NCBI GenBank assembly: GCA_036785705.1 | Contig: JAWUZG010000056.1 | Location: forward strand, 14,640,001 to 14,704,000 | Direction of reading: 5' to 3' | Origin: Acanthornis magna | Taxonomy: Eukaryota > Chordata > Aves > Passeriformes > Acanthizidae | DNA length: 64,000 nucleotides | Part shown: positions 47,677 to 60,645 of the stretch, piece by piece | Layout: each line of letters starts with the position of its first letter | How positions within the stretch are numbered: position 1 is the first letter of the stretch | Made by a program: the position numbers and the translations under genes | Notes under the pieces: generated by a model | The model's database searches: none | Seen by the model: the letters and a program-made list of their open reading frames with translations, nothing else | Told to the model about the DNA's origin: nothing

Positions 47677-48383
47677 CTAGGATAACTTTTTTATAGGTTT
47701 TATTCACCTATTAGCACCAGTCAGTGTGGCTGTGGCTGCACAATCCCTCTGCATGCACCAGGGTTGTGGAGGCCAATGAAGCACAGACCTGAAAGTAAAA
47801 ACCCCAAACTAACTCCGATCCTGAATAGAGTGAAAAAGAGAAACTATTTCAATTGCTGAATATGACAAAAATCCTTAAGGGAGTCCACTGATTACACTAC
47901 TGAGATTTGTATGAACTAACTAGGGTAAATAATTAGTCTATATTTTAATTAATATATCAGTGCCTGCTAGCACAATATAGTTAAATTTGTGCCACTATTA
48001 GAGCTGAATGAAAGAAAATTGTCCTATTTGTGGTGAAATTATAATCATGACCTTTCCAAGAAAAAGAGAAAGCAAGAAAAATCCTGCAAATCTTTTTGTG
48101 CTGAAAAAAGTCAAAAGGTGCCTTTAGCTCACCAAGTGCCCATGTGCCTCTTCTCTAGGTAGCAAACCTGAATATGGCAAAAGTGTCTCTGGTGAGCAGG
48201 GAAATGAGCCACACACACATATATATATGTGACACAGATCACAAAATGAGGGCTAAAAATACAGCTCAATTATTCAAAGTATATAATTTTTTTTTCAAGC
48301 TTGACCTTGTTATTACATTGAAGCACCTGTGTCATGCAAAAGGGGCCCTTCTTGCACAAACAAGAAAAAAATATCTGAGCATT
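47677..48383. other. Non-coding DNA, no gene seen
   Basis: A short CA/TA microsatellite lies at about 48211-48228. Nothing else was recognised. Confidence 0.55.
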
Positions 48384-48459
48384 ACAATGCAGGCTTTTCC
48401 CAAAACTTTGCTCCCTGGATGACATTGTAGGCTTTCCCCAGAATTTTGCTCCATGGATA
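48384..48459. repeat. 38-bp tandem duplication, two units
   Basis: Unit 1 (48384-48421) and unit 2 (48422-48459) abut exactly and are the same length, with about 31 of 38 positions alike. Landmarks are GCAGGCTTTTCCCAAAAC against GTAGGCTTTCCCCAGAAT, then TTTGCTCCCTGGATG against TTTGCTCCATGGATA. This is an old slippage or unequal-exchange duplication. Confidence 0.85.
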
Positions 48460-48644
48460 ATGTTGAAGTTTGGGTAACAGACAATTCCCTCCCCATGGCG
48501 TGTTAGCAGTGCTTTTGCACAACCAAATAATGATCAAGCCACAGAGTGGGTCTCTTTTCCTGCCTCCACAAATCAGACTTTCTTCCTTACTGCCAGAGGA
48601 GGCAAATCCTCACTCTCTTTCCATCAGGAGCAAAGATGGAAGGA

Positions 48645-48932
48645 TAATAATTTGACAGGAGAAAGGGCAATGGTTTTAAATTGAAGAAGGGTAGATTTAG
48701 ATTGGATATTAGGAAGAAATTCCTCTCTGTGAGGGTGGTGAGGCCCCAGCACAGGGTGCCCAGAGAAGCTGTGGCTGCCCCATCCCTGAAAGTGTCCAAA
48801 GCCAGGTTGGACAGGGCTTGGAGCAACCTGGGAGAGTGGGTGGCATCTCTGCCCGTGGTATGGGGTGGAACAAGATGATCTCTGTGGTCCCTTCCAACCC
48901 AAACAATTCTTTGACTTGATGATTTTATGGTA
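48645..48932 (+). mobile_element. CR1 LINE 3' end, plus-strand copy
   Basis: The fragment runs from the late ORF2 region to a degraded 3' terminus. Translation of 48681-48878 gives RFRLDIRKKFLSVRVV, then PREAVAAPSLKVSKARLD and NLGEWV. This is the CR1 ORF2 C-terminal block (RLDI.KKFFTVRV...LPREVVE.PSLE.FK.RLD). It ends with GTGGTCCCTTCCAACCCAAA, then CAATTCTTTGACTTGATGATTTTA in place of the usual repeated ATTCTATG ending, showing decay. It is 5'-truncated and inactive. Confidence 0.92.
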
Positions 48933-51900
48933 ATTAATCCTTTGGGTTTCTCTTTATAAAGACGTGGTCTTTGCAGCAGCCAAAGAGGGCCATGTGCCCA
49001 GGGCAAGGCTGGCACCCAGAGCTCTCATCTGACAGTGGAACTTTTTCATCCTGAGGCTCAGCAGGAGCCTGGCTGCGCAGGGAGGGCTCACCAGCAGAGC
49101 AGTGTGATGGTGTGGCGTGATGGTGGCTGTTTTCTGCCACTGCTCTGACAGCACCTGGAGACTGTGCTGGCCCACCCCAGGCCTCCAAAGATGTCAGGGT
49201 GGTGCAGTGATGGGGGAGCCTGAGACAGGGAACTGCTTCCCAGCAGTAAAGAGCCCAGCTCTGCACAGGAACCCTGCCTGTGCTGGCTTTGCAGGAGGAG
49301 AGGCTCCCTGAGCCTACACTTCCCAAGGTGGCAGCTGATCTCCGCTCAGTGGCAGCCAGCGCGAAACACGAGGGCTTGATTTTCAGAAGGTGGGAGGCTT
49401 AACACTCGCTGAAAATAAGACCCATGCAAGTTGTCAAGACAGCAGTCACCTTGAAAGATTTAGGCCACACTGTCTGGTTGTTGGTTGTTCCCCTCACTCT
49501 GCCACATTTATCAACCCCCAACAATTCCTTCTCTTTCAAAAAGTCGCTTGTTTTTTGGTCTCCTCATGAAAGTTATCACATTGTTGTTCCTCCAGGCTTT
49601 TCCCACTTTTGGCCCACACAAGGCTGAGGATAACCCTTTCCCTTCTGCCCCAACATCGCTTATCAAAAACACAGAGTGAAGGAGGCACCCCACAATTCAG
49701 TTTTAACATTAATCTTCCCACCGGCTTCTCATTACTTTGCCAATAAGCTGATCTTCCTCACACCACATTTCGATATATTTGACATCTGTCATAAAACTCA
49801 GGTCACACATATCTATCTTCTGGTAAAATGAGTCATCCTACAGAGACCCATACTACACTGTTCAGGTCTCACCAGAAATAATTATTGATATATTGTCAAC
49901 ACATCCAGCCTACAGTATTAACAGGAGTCATAAATTACCAGCCTTTTTTCTACCCACTACCTAGCAGGGAAAAGAGGGGACATGCAGCAGGAAAACAGGT
50001 ACATGGCAGCTGGGTGAGGGATCCAGGCATGGCCTTTCACTGTTTCCTAGAAGCTTTGCACAATTTGATCATATTTAAGCAACTAATTAGTTTCAGAAAT
50101 CATTGAAAACTAGAAATAACTTTGTTTTGGTGTCTTTAGGTATCACACAGGTCGTGGTGTCTCATCAAACCAATCAGCCACAAACTCTCTAAAACTTGTA
50201 GCTGATAGACAGCAGTTATTTAGGGAAGAACGGTCACAGAGATAGAAGCTGAACTATCCTCAGTATGATGTCATTGAAAAGTTTAACCTGTTCTTGGTAC
50301 TTGCTGTGCAAGACAAATGCGACTTTTTTGTTTCATCTCATATGAGGTTCTCCCCTGTTGATTTCATTAACAACTGAGGCATTGGGTTATTATTCTGCTC
50401 CTTTTGTTTAACCTGCAAGCTGACATAGCTAAAGGTGAAAGAAGGGAGATGCCAGGAGAGAGGAATAGCTTCTGCCACAAGCAGTACCTCCTGCAGAACA
50501 GTCGCTGGATTAAAACACTCTTGGAGTTCCCTTTTGGGGTTGCTTAAGTGGGTTCCCACTTCCTTGCAATTTAGGGTACCAGGGGCTCCCCTTGCTCCTG
50601 GTTTTAGTGTCAGAGGCACAAGGTCAGGGTAGGTACAACACCTTCCTGCAGGCCCAGAGAGAGGAGCACAAGCTTTGCTTTAAAGCCAGGGCTGAGCTGT
50701 AGGTGGTACCAGGAAGTCAGGGGCAGACATCACATGATGTTCTGCTCCATCAGCTGCAGAGCAAGGCCATTAGGCTGCTGTGATTAAGGTGTGCTGGGCT
50801 GCAGCCAGGCAGGCTCTGACCTTGACCTTTAGCAGGTGAATACACTGTTTGCAGCACTCCTCTTGAGCTCTCTGGAGTAGGGACTGTGATACCCTTGTCA
50901 GAAACCAGAGAGAGCCAGGGCCACCTTGGGGAGGTTCTCCCCAGAAAGGACATTCATTTTGTGCCAGCAAACCTCCAAAGGCTGCTGGGCTGGAGAATAT
51001 GAAGAGCATGGAGGACATGGAGCACTCCCTGCAAGAACCTTTGTTATAGGATTTTGCTGAGGACAGGGAAGTGCAAACCCACCAAATATCACATGCACAC
51101 AATGGATATGTTGTGGGAGAATACTCCTTCTTGCACAAATCTAGCACAAATCCCAATCCCTGGCCTCAGTGCCAAAGCCTCGAATCTTTCTGTGTAACCT
51201 TCATTTGTTTTTGTAAGAGCCCAGCTGGGATGACACCAAGAGGGAGTTACCCAAGCAAGGGGACTGTGCACATCCTGGCTCCACGGGCCCAGCAGCAGCA
51301 AAACATCACCTCAGTATTTTACGTTTTTAGCCCTTCCATATATACAGGAGCACTGAGAGCACCTCACACTAATTAATAAGCTGCTCTGTATCTTTGTGCA
51401 TTACCTTTCTTTCCCCCTTTGATTCACATGCAAATTATTTTTAGAAAAGGGAAAAAGGTTTCGGGGGGGTTTTTTTGGTTTTGTTTTTTCAGAAGAAATG
51501 AAGCGAGGTCTGGCACTGCTCATCTGCTCTGTTCAGTGCCTCAGCAGTGTATTAGGTTTGTGGGAAGGTGGAGGAGGCAGAAAATGTTAAGAGTCCCTTC
51601 CCTCCTGTCACCTCCCTCACCCCAAAACCTCCCAGCTCCTCAACAAGCACCAACTCCCTTCCTTCCTCCCCCTCAAAACGCCCCGTGGTTTTGCTCACAA
51701 AACCCTGGTATGAATCTTTGAACTGTGCTCTGCCCACTTTCCATCATTTTTGTGAGGGAAAGCTGTTGTTCCAAGGCAGTTTGTTTTTCTGGAGCACCTG
51801 TGGGTGGCACATTCCCAGGTTAGCTGCCTTGGTGGCACCTCCAGCCTTACACTGTAGGCACCATGTGATGGCACAGGCACCTCAGATATTCGGTTCAGGT

Positions 51901-52990
51901 GTCACGTTCTCGGGCAATTCTGGGCCAAGAAAAGTGACCTGCAGAGATCATTTTAAATCCTGCTAATTACAGTATCCCTGAATCTGCTCTAGTTTTTTTC
52001 CAGGTTGAATTTAGCAAAGATAGGAGTGCAGAAAGGCACTCTGCTTTTCTTCTTGGGCATTGAGTTCTGACACACCAGAGGATGTCGTCTTTCATTATTA
52101 ACTTTGGCAACATTTAAATTAAGTAATATCTTGACAGGGGAAAGGAAGGGAATGAACGGCCCTGGGAATATTTTTTTTCTCGTGTTTAATTGTACTGCAT
52201 TTGATGTGTTCCAAAAAACACTAGAAAAGCTGCTCATCAGAGACCAGGAAAAAAGTTTATAAACCCCCACCAGTTGAGGTAGTTTGGCAGCACATAGAAG
52301 GATGGAGAATTATCATCTGTCCAGAGAAATCCACCCCCCACTCCTCCCAGCCCTCTTTCAGCTGGTGCACACAAGATGTTCCTGCTCACTTCATCTTCAA
52401 ACATTTAAACACTTTGAGGACCACACACCTACAGTGCGGTATTTGCAGGGCTTTCTGAGCCCAAATCCAGCGTGTGTGTGTATCTGTGGGTGGGAATGGC
52501 TGGATAATGTTACCCTGATAGTTGACGATAATATTTCTACCAATTGTTAAACTTCCTAAGTCTCCACTTCGTGAATGCTTCAGGGGATCGGTTTCTGAAA
52601 AACGCAGCTCTCCTTGCCTAGGGAAAGGGACGAGTCAATAACGTGTTTGTGCAGATTATCTCGGAGGCTCTGGTTTACTCCAGAGGAAAAAAAGTCTCCC
52701 TTACACAAATGCACCTTTCTAAACACTTCAGGGGTCGCATGGTTCACTGCAGGATTGTGTCAGTGCAGCCATAAAGTGAGGCGGTCGTTCAGGCTGTCTC
52801 GGGCTGGCAGTGGAGCAGAAAGGTCCTGCAGAAACACAGATGTGCTGGGGCTGAGCTCTTCAAAAGTGGCTGCCTGCTTGTGAGCCCTCTGCTTTGGGTC
52901 CAAATAGACATTAGGAAAATGTGTGAGGGACAAAGAAGTGTATTCCTTCAGTGTTTCGGGGGGGAAAAAGCGTGGGAGGAGAGATTATTT
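48933..52990. other. Moderately GC-rich non-coding DNA, no gene seen
   Basis: GC is higher than in the rest of the window, so many overlapping frames of 60-132 codons are open on both strands. None carries a recognised domain. Pyrimidine-rich tracts occur at about 51593-51690. Confidence 0.5.
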
Positions 52991-52996
52991 TGTTGA

Positions 52997-53050
52997 GTCA
53001 AATTCCTAATTCCCTTCAGACCTGTAAAGTCAGTGGGAGTTGCTTCACTT
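52997..53050. repeat. Possible ancient palindromic repeat remnant
   Basis: GTCAAATTCCTAATTCCCTT, then CAGACCTGTAAAGTCAGTGG and GAGTTGC, resembles the sauropsid repeat phrase AAATTCT..CTTACACC.GTGTAAAT...GTCAATGGAGTTAC. Only a short core is alike. Confidence 0.25.
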
Positions 53051-55360
53051 TCATCTCAACATGCAAAGAGGAATGAAGTTAGAACAAAGGAAGGTGGAAA
53101 AAAATAAATAAGCTGTTTTTGATAAAGTGAGTTTAAGGAAGACAAAAAGAAACAACAATGTTCTCAGTGTAAGGACAAAGGCAAAAGAAAACTACTATTC
53201 TGCATAACATACTTTTATCTCATAATACTTATTCAGGTCCTGGCTTCTGAGAAGTCCTCTGCTCATCTTTTTTCCATTTCCTCTGCTGTGGTGACCCTTC
53301 TGGGCTGTGCATGCCTCACGCAAAGCATAATATCTTCTGGGACTTGGTTAAAATACTATCTAAGACCAGCTTCAGGCCCAATTCCTCTCACTTTATCATC
53401 CCTTTGCTTCATATTTTCCATCAGTGCCTCCTCTTCATCCACTGCATTAAGGCACAAAATTCTTGTTTTATTCTAAGATATTTACAAGTCAAAGCCCCCA
53501 TAACGCTCTTCTCAGCTCTTTTTGTCCCCAGAAAATCAAACCTGACTGTAGATTTCTCCCCCAAGCAGTGGCACTCTCAAAATTTCTCAAACTCCACAAA
53601 TTAACAATTCCTCTTTGGTCAGGGGTTTATTTGCTACCATTGCATGTTTACCTTAGTTATAAGACTGAGCAGTTTTGCACCTCAAGTTCTGCATAAATTA
53701 TCTGTTTAGTTTTGAGGCAGAGAATACCCTTTTAGAGATCTGTGGGAGGCAACTTATACAGGTAAATCTGTTTGTTAGAGTTTAAATCTGCCTCAGAAGA
53801 CAAAAATCCTATGGATTCACAATTCAAAATCAGTTGAAAAATCACAGTTTAGGTATTTGTAGATTTCCTGATACTGTAAGGTTCTGACTTTAATAAAACA
53901 ATCTGGATTCTACTGTAAAATATACAGTAAAAGCTGTACTGTTCCCATCATAATGTTAGGCTCCCATCCTCTTATCCTGAGAGCTCCCAGGCTCTCTCTT
54001 TCTCCTGGAGAGCGCTGAAGAAATGGATTATACAAAAAGTCTATCTGTGCACGAGGGGAAAAACCCCAGCACCAAGGCTGAGCTAAGCAATAGCAATGAA
54101 TCACGCGTTTCACTTGGGAAGCAGAGTGCTCTGGTTTTGTTTATCTTTTGTGTGGACAAGTTCCCTGGTCTGGGTCCCTATCTTTTCTGAAAGTCCCATC
54201 CCCCATCAGGCCCCAGCTGACAGCCTCATTGTCCCCATGGCTGTCGTGGGAAGTCATGATAGATGGCTGCACCCCGACCCTTTTAGGAGGTGCGTTTTCG
54301 TGTTATGCTCAGAGACCTCTTTTTGATCAATAGTCATTTTGAACCTTTTCACTCGTGGAGGCACACAAATACATTCATGTTTATGATATATGTATCTGTA
54401 AATAAGTGACTGGAGAGTTGTTAGGATGAGCTAAACTACTTCAAGAGGTTTCAGCATTTTGAAACCCAAAGCAGTTGTATCTCATGAGTAAATGTGGTCA
54501 TTTGCAGTGTTTGCAGTATTTTTTTTTCCAATATTTTAGTCAAAGGAAGAGCAGCCAGAATACTTTCATTGTGGGGAGCACAGAGACTTGAAATAACTTG
54601 GGTTTGATACTAGCCATATTGCACTTCACTTTTCCTCAGCACAGAATGCCAGCTTGTTTCTTCAAATTAAGACAATATGCTTATAGTGATGAACCTTATT
54701 GGCCATCTATCTTCCTTTTGTAATCTGGCTCTCATCAAGCTGAAATGAAGCCATTTCTTCTGACTGTGGCTGATTAAACACAGAGTAAACCTAGATCTCT
54801 GAGGAGGCTCTAATGATTCTCCACAGGCCTAGTGTCAGCCCAGCACCTGCAGCATTCAGCTTCCCCATTTCCATCATAAAATGAAGCATCTGTTACAGAG
54901 AAGTGTTATCTTTTTATCATTGATAGTATCTTTCTGTTTGAATTCACCTACCCCATTTGGTATAAATTACAGCCATTTCATATGTAATGAATGGTCACAC
55001 AGGATGCACTCTGGTTATTGGGGGTTAAAAGGGCACAAAATCCTTTTACTAAACCTTTATTTAACTTGGTGAAAGTTAAGACTACATGGCTTGTGTAAAA
55101 CCTTCTTTCTTACAACAAACAGGAGGAAATACTTACCACAGCTTAATGCTGAAGCATTTTGATATTGCTTATCTAAATACTGGCCTTTGAGTTTTTTGGA
55201 AGCGGTTCCTGGAGAAACATTATTAGTTGCAGGGAAGAGAAACAGAGAAACATGTTCATGCCAAAGACATTTCTGTCTCAGTAACTTGATTAACTATAAG
55301 TCTGAGATGTAAAAGTAGACAAGATTTGTTTGCTAGAAGGGGAAGTTGCCAGCTTAGAAC
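53051..55360. other. Non-coding DNA, no gene seen
   Basis: No gene, RNA or transposon was recognised. Open frames reach only about 97 codons and lack motifs. Confidence 0.55.
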
Positions 55361-55364
55361 CTGC

Positions 55365-55430
55365 TGCAAATCCCACAGAAGTCAATTGGCATCTTTTCAA
55401 TTATTTCAACAGCATTTGTTTGGATCAGGC
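55365..55430. repeat. Ancient palindromic repeat remnant
   Basis: CTGCAAATCCCACAGAAGTC, then AATTGGCATCTTTTCAATTA and TTTGTTTGGATCAGGCC, follows the recurring sauropsid repeat order (AAATCCCATTGAAGTCAATGG, a central CATTGACTTCAAT-type block, and GGATCAGGCCC). The ends are the best preserved. Confidence 0.4.
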
Positions 55431-58400
55431 CAAAGATCAGCTGGCTGTTTACATTTTGTGTGGTCCACATGCTCCTCTATGTTTTACCTTCTCCAGTTTT
55501 CCATCTGAGCTGAAAGAGGCAACTTCATCTTAGAAAAAATTTATTTTCATCTGATGGGGATTTGGGACAAAACTCTGCCAAGCATTTTGCTGTTTCCAGC
55601 CTACAACAAAGTCTGGACAACTTCACATCTCAAAGAGGGAAAGAAAAACTTCCAAAGATGCTAAGGAAGTGAAACTTTGCTCACTGAAATAGTAATATAA
55701 TTGATGGTAAAAGCAGCTGTAAAACTGCTGAATAATTCCACACATTAACATGCAGCTACAGGATATGGAGGTGGGGACAACTGCACAATGGCCTTCCTGG
55801 TCACATGAATCTGAAAGACGTTATAACATAGCAACCACTTTGATAACATCTAAAGATTGCAAATAAGAGATGGTTTGCTGTGTTTGATGTAAGTGAAGAT
55901 AAGGTATTCAGTGAGCCAAAGAGCAGCACGGAGAGGCTCTAAAGCAGCTTGCTCAGGTATTGCTATGAGACTATTTCAAATGTCAGCACGAGCTCTTTCT
56001 TGGCAAATTCTTGGGGTGTTGAGCCATTGAGGTGTTACATTAATCTGGGACAGGAAAGGCAGTTGGACTCCAAAAATTTCATTCCACTCATTGGCCTATG
56101 CCACACTTTGAGCAGGGTGTGCCACCTCTGAAGGCACGATGACCTAAAGCCCAGCACAGCTCAACAGCCACACAAGGTAGTACTGTCCATGTTCTGCTGA
56201 ATTACAGATGTTGAACAATCAAAGAGGAAAGTGTAATCACCAAAAAATAACATAGCCACAGCCTCTCTGGTGGTACCTCAGTGTTTTTCATAGTACTCTA
56301 CAGGTGAAATAATTTTATAGCATAAAAGTAACTTAAAATACTGTACTTTATTGTCAGGTTTAAACTTTCGACTACCTGTTATCTACAAAGCCAGAAATTG
56401 CTTAATGGACTCATTAGTGGGGAAAAAAACATCCTTGTGAAAATAATGAAGAATGAACAATTTTGTACCAACATGCATTTTCATGACCGCTTTGCTAACC
56501 TGAATTATGTGGTGACTTTCTGCTGATCCATTTTGTAGCAAGAAAAATCATATTGTCCTACCACAAGAGCACACTTGTTATTGAAAATAATTAGGGCGTG
56601 AGTCATCTTGGTATCAAAGTTGGCATTAGTGATATATGGGGCTGATGACTGATGAGTCCAATGAACGTTTGACTCATGTAGACTTAAAATATGCAGCTGA
56701 AAAGCTCAGTTAATTCAGAAGAGACACAGCATGGCTGTGATAGCATCTTGTAAAAGCAAGATCCAAGACAAGTAGAAATGAGGTAACACTAGTGATGAAA
56801 ACAGCTGAGGTCTTTGGATTTCTCAGAACAGCTGAAAAATGGAAGAACCTTTTCATTAAAAAATTCAAAACTCCATTGTTTTCCCCTCGAAAAGGTACAA
56901 AACATAACAATTTTTTTTCCTACTGTTTACAAGATATTTTTGTAAGAGCAGGAATTATTTTTGTTCCCTGTCCATTTCCTTTCATTTTTTCTTTTTGTTG
57001 CTTTAGTTGAATAAGTGAATAATATCCAAAATTTCAGTTTGGTTTGGAAAAGTTATAACAGCAGAAAGAAAAATGAAACTAGTTTAACCACTTTAGAGAG
57101 TTTCAGTTTTCCTTTGTTCTCCTCTGTAACTTCTCCAGAATTAACAATTTGTAAGAATTAGTCTGAAAATAGGAAAAATAAGAAGAAGAAGGATGAGAAG
57201 TGCAAAAGGAGGGGAAAGAAAAATAAAGGAAAAAGCTACTACTTATTCTCTTAAGTGAAAAAAAAAAAAAAAAAAGGAAAAATTGAGAAATAGGTGTTTA
57301 ATATTTGTCTCAAACAAAAAAATAGGAAAATCTGAAAAGAAGCTTTTGTTTTAGTCTTTTCTTGTGGATGCCAACCATTTCCCTGTCAGCAACTGTGTAA
57401 CTGACTCATAGAGTGAACATGTGGCAACTATTTTCAGCTGTATTTAGCCAAGTCTGCTGCCGTGTTTCAGACATAATGAAGGCTTCTAATGCCTGATAGT
57501 TGCTTTTCCAGCTTTACTATGGGATCTAACCAAAACCATCGCACCTAACAGCCTTTGACTTAGTTTAAAAAGTAGAAATATTTGCGTCTAAATATGATTT
57601 AGGACAGTATCAAGGGATAAATCTGTGTCGGATGCAATTAATTTTGAAGGCCAGGTCTTGCAAGGACTTCCACTTGGTACCTCAGTCAAGGTGTCCCGAA
57701 ATCAACTACCTTCAAATCCACTTCATGGAATTGTAAAACTAATATAATCTTGTACGTCAGCAGCTGGACACCCGGAGGGAAAACAGAAAGCAATCAGAGC
57801 CAGAAACTCCAGTTAGTGTTTTCTTCTTCCTGGGTGACGTGAGGGTGTTCCCCACCTTTGTGCAGGATCCAAATGTCGCAGAAATTAAGAGTTTGTAAAG
57901 CAGTGGAGACCACAGCAAGCTGCTCGTTTAACTGGGGGCTGTAAAACTTAAAGGACCGTGTTTCTACCTGACACCTCACAGAGAAATCTGGTTTGTAATG
58001 GGCCAGAAATGGACGTTTGGAAATTGGGAAAAGAGTACATGATTATCTGGCCATCAATGGCAAACATCAAAGCATCTCATCACAAGCTTAATGGTAAAGG
58101 ATTTGAAATCTCTGGAACCAGTCTAAGGTTTATAATTAGGCTTGTAGTACAGTGCTCTCCTAGAAAAAAATTTGATGGTTTCACTGCTCTTATTCTCTTC
58201 CAAAGTGATGCTTTTCCACATTTAAAATCCACAAGTGACACAACTATATTTGTGATCAAGTGCCTTCTTGCTGTAAGATTTTTTTCTTCACTGATTCAAA
58301 TGCTGTGATATATATAGCTCATATATAATGGTATCTGTAGAGGCTCCATTAATGGACTTAGACCATTCAATACTTTATTCCAAGCCATCAAATCATTCTG

Positions 58401-60167
58401 TAGTTATTCTGGGGGGAAAAAATTACCCGAGCTGGAATGAAATATCAGAGGTGGACACCAACTCATGTGATTGTGAAGAACAATATGTGAAAAACGTTGT
58501 GACCGCGGCAGATAAAGAAACTTTGAGATGAAATTGGTCTTTCACAGTAATATCAGTTCTCTTCATCCACAACAATGTATCTGGACAATGCACCAGTGTC
58601 ATTGACTTTCACCATTTTAAAGGCCTTTAATACTGATTACTGCCCAGTGAACAAAAGCTTTTCTTGTGAGGAGTCTGAAAAGGTTGATTATATGTACATT
58701 ACAGCTGAAAATGGATCAGACAAGTAGTAAGTTATGAAAGTATGAACACAAGAGAGTAAAACCATTCACTGGGCTTGAATTACTTTAGTTTATCTTCTTA
58801 GGCTGAATTGTGGCTGTGGTCTTTTGCAACTCAAATAAAAAGCATAGATCGAGATGAGATAAAGATAATGGAGTATTGCCAGCATTAGGCAATAAAATCA
58901 GTAGCTAGAATGGCAGAAAACTTTGATAACCACACAGAAAAATTTTTAAAAGTTACAATAATGGAGGCAAAAGTCCTCTGTAGCTACTGCAGTTGAGTAA
59001 ATTAGGCACTGAGACACTAAAAAGATACAAACATCTGCTCTTGCATTTCTTCATGAAGATGTTTGGAACTGAAATTATTCTGACCAGCTAAAGGGACTGT
59101 CTCTGATTCAGTTCCAGTTAAACATGGTTTGAAAGCTTCTAAAAGTTGAGAGTGGTAACAACTTTCATGTTAGGGCCCACACAGCATGGTAATTGAGATT
59201 CAAAATTCATTCAAAATTCAAAGTTCTGTTTTACACTGGGGAATAAGAAACAATTCTTTTCAAAAGTGCAGTTTGGTTCTCGAAAGGATTTTCCAAGGTG
59301 CTTTAAAATCACGTTTCTTTCCCTATCTTGCAAAGAAAATTAAGTTTTAATTACTTTATGCTTGTTTTAGCATGAAGGAGGCAACAAAGCCATCACTGGA
59401 AGAATTTGTGTTAGTAACAAGAGCTCACACCTCAGGAGGAACACAGCCTGGTCTCCAAGGTTGAGCAGAGTTTGCAGATTGAGCAGTCAGGAAAAAAATC
59501 TCATAAATTTCTTTAAAATATGCATTTTTGCTCTAACAGTCACAGTAAAAACCATGGAAGCCCCATTGTTATTCCTGTGCAACAAAGCACATACTTTTTA
59601 AAACAAAAGGTCGTAAATTAAATTTTAGCCACTGTATTAAGGGGTCATTTCCAAAAGATGAAAGTACATTCTGTGGCAGTGTAAAAGGATAATAGAGGGC
59701 AAAAAAGAATTACAACACACTAGTATTACGGAAAAAAGAGCGTGAGTTGTGATATCCATGAAATGTTAGATTTTCCGCTATTCACAAGGCTCTGCATTCT
59801 TAATATCTGTAAAGAATGGTCATCTCGCTTGCTAAAATATAACCCAAATGCTCAAGCCACAAGGCTAAAATACTCTAAAGTAGCCACTCCATCCAGTTGA
59901 TTCTGCCATTTAGCACTTCTCCTGTAACATCAGCGGTGTAACCTTAGTCCCCAAAAATTGGAGGGCGAGTTATGCCATTGACCTGAGTCTGATCTGGCTC
60001 TAGGACAAGCAGCTGTGCAGTCCCTTGAGGCTACGAGCCATGGGGAAACTCCAGGGCTCTGGAAGAGGAAAACAGCCCCAGATGCCTCAGCTGAAGGGGA
60101 AAGTCAGAGCTATAACCCCTCCCTGCAGCTGCCAGGAGCCTGAAGGAGTGGAGCTGGGTTTTCAGAA
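55431..60167. other. Non-coding AT-rich DNA, no gene seen
   Basis: An A18 run lies at 57258-57275. A plus-strand frame of 116 codons (57958-58308) has no recognised domain. Nothing else stands out. Confidence 0.55.
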
Positions 60168-60645
60168 AATCACAGAATGGTTTGCATTGGAAGGGACCTT
60201 AAAGAACATCTTGTTCTGTGCCCTGCCATAGGCAGGGACACCTTCCATGAGACCAGGCTGCTCAAAGCCCCATCCAACCTGGCCTTGAGCGCTTTCAGGG
60301 ACCTGTTCCACCCTCACAGTAAAGAATTTCTTCCATATATCTAATCTAACCCTGCCCTCTTTCAGTTTAAAGCCATTCCCCCTTGTCCTGTCACTCCATG
60401 CTCTTGTCAAAAGTCCCTCTCAGCTCTCTTGAAAGCCCTTTAGGCACTGAAAGGTGCTGTGAGATCTCCCCAGAGCCTTCTCCTCTCCAGCCTGAACTGC
60501 CCCAGCTCTCTCAACCTGTCTCCAGAGCAGAGGTGTTCCACCTCTTGGATCATCTTCATGGCCTCCTCTGGACTCACTCCAACAGCTCCACATCTTCCTT
60601 ACCCTGGGGGTGTCAGAGCTGGATGAAGAGGAGTCTCACAAGAGT
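60168..60645 (-). mobile_element. CR1 LINE 3' fragment, about 480 bp
   Basis: This is the longest recognisable recent-type CR1 copy here. On the plus strand it begins AATCACAGAATGGTTTGCAT then TGGAAGGGACCTTAAAGAAC. It passes through CCCCATCCAACCTGGCCTTG, GAATTTCTTCCATATATCTA, AAAGCCATTCCCCCTTGTCC, CTTCTCCTCTCCAGCCTGAA and CCTCTGGACTCACTCCAACA, and fades near GGAGTCTCACAAGAG. Minus-strand translation in 60410-60162 gives SDRTRGNGFKLKEGRVRLDI then WKKFFTVRVEQ, the CR1 ORF2 C-terminus, after which the frame is lost. It is 5'-truncated and inactive. Confidence 0.94.

Noticed and set aside
48954..49326. Overlapping 64-130 codon frames on both strands
   Set aside because: GC-rich sequence with few stops. 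Residue composition is erratic and differs in every frame, as expected for non-coding DNA.
52274..52295. let-7-like string TTGAGGTAGTTTGGCAGCAC
   Set aside because: It agrees with let-7 only at the first bases, and no complementary arm forming a miRNA-type hairpin was seen in the flanks.
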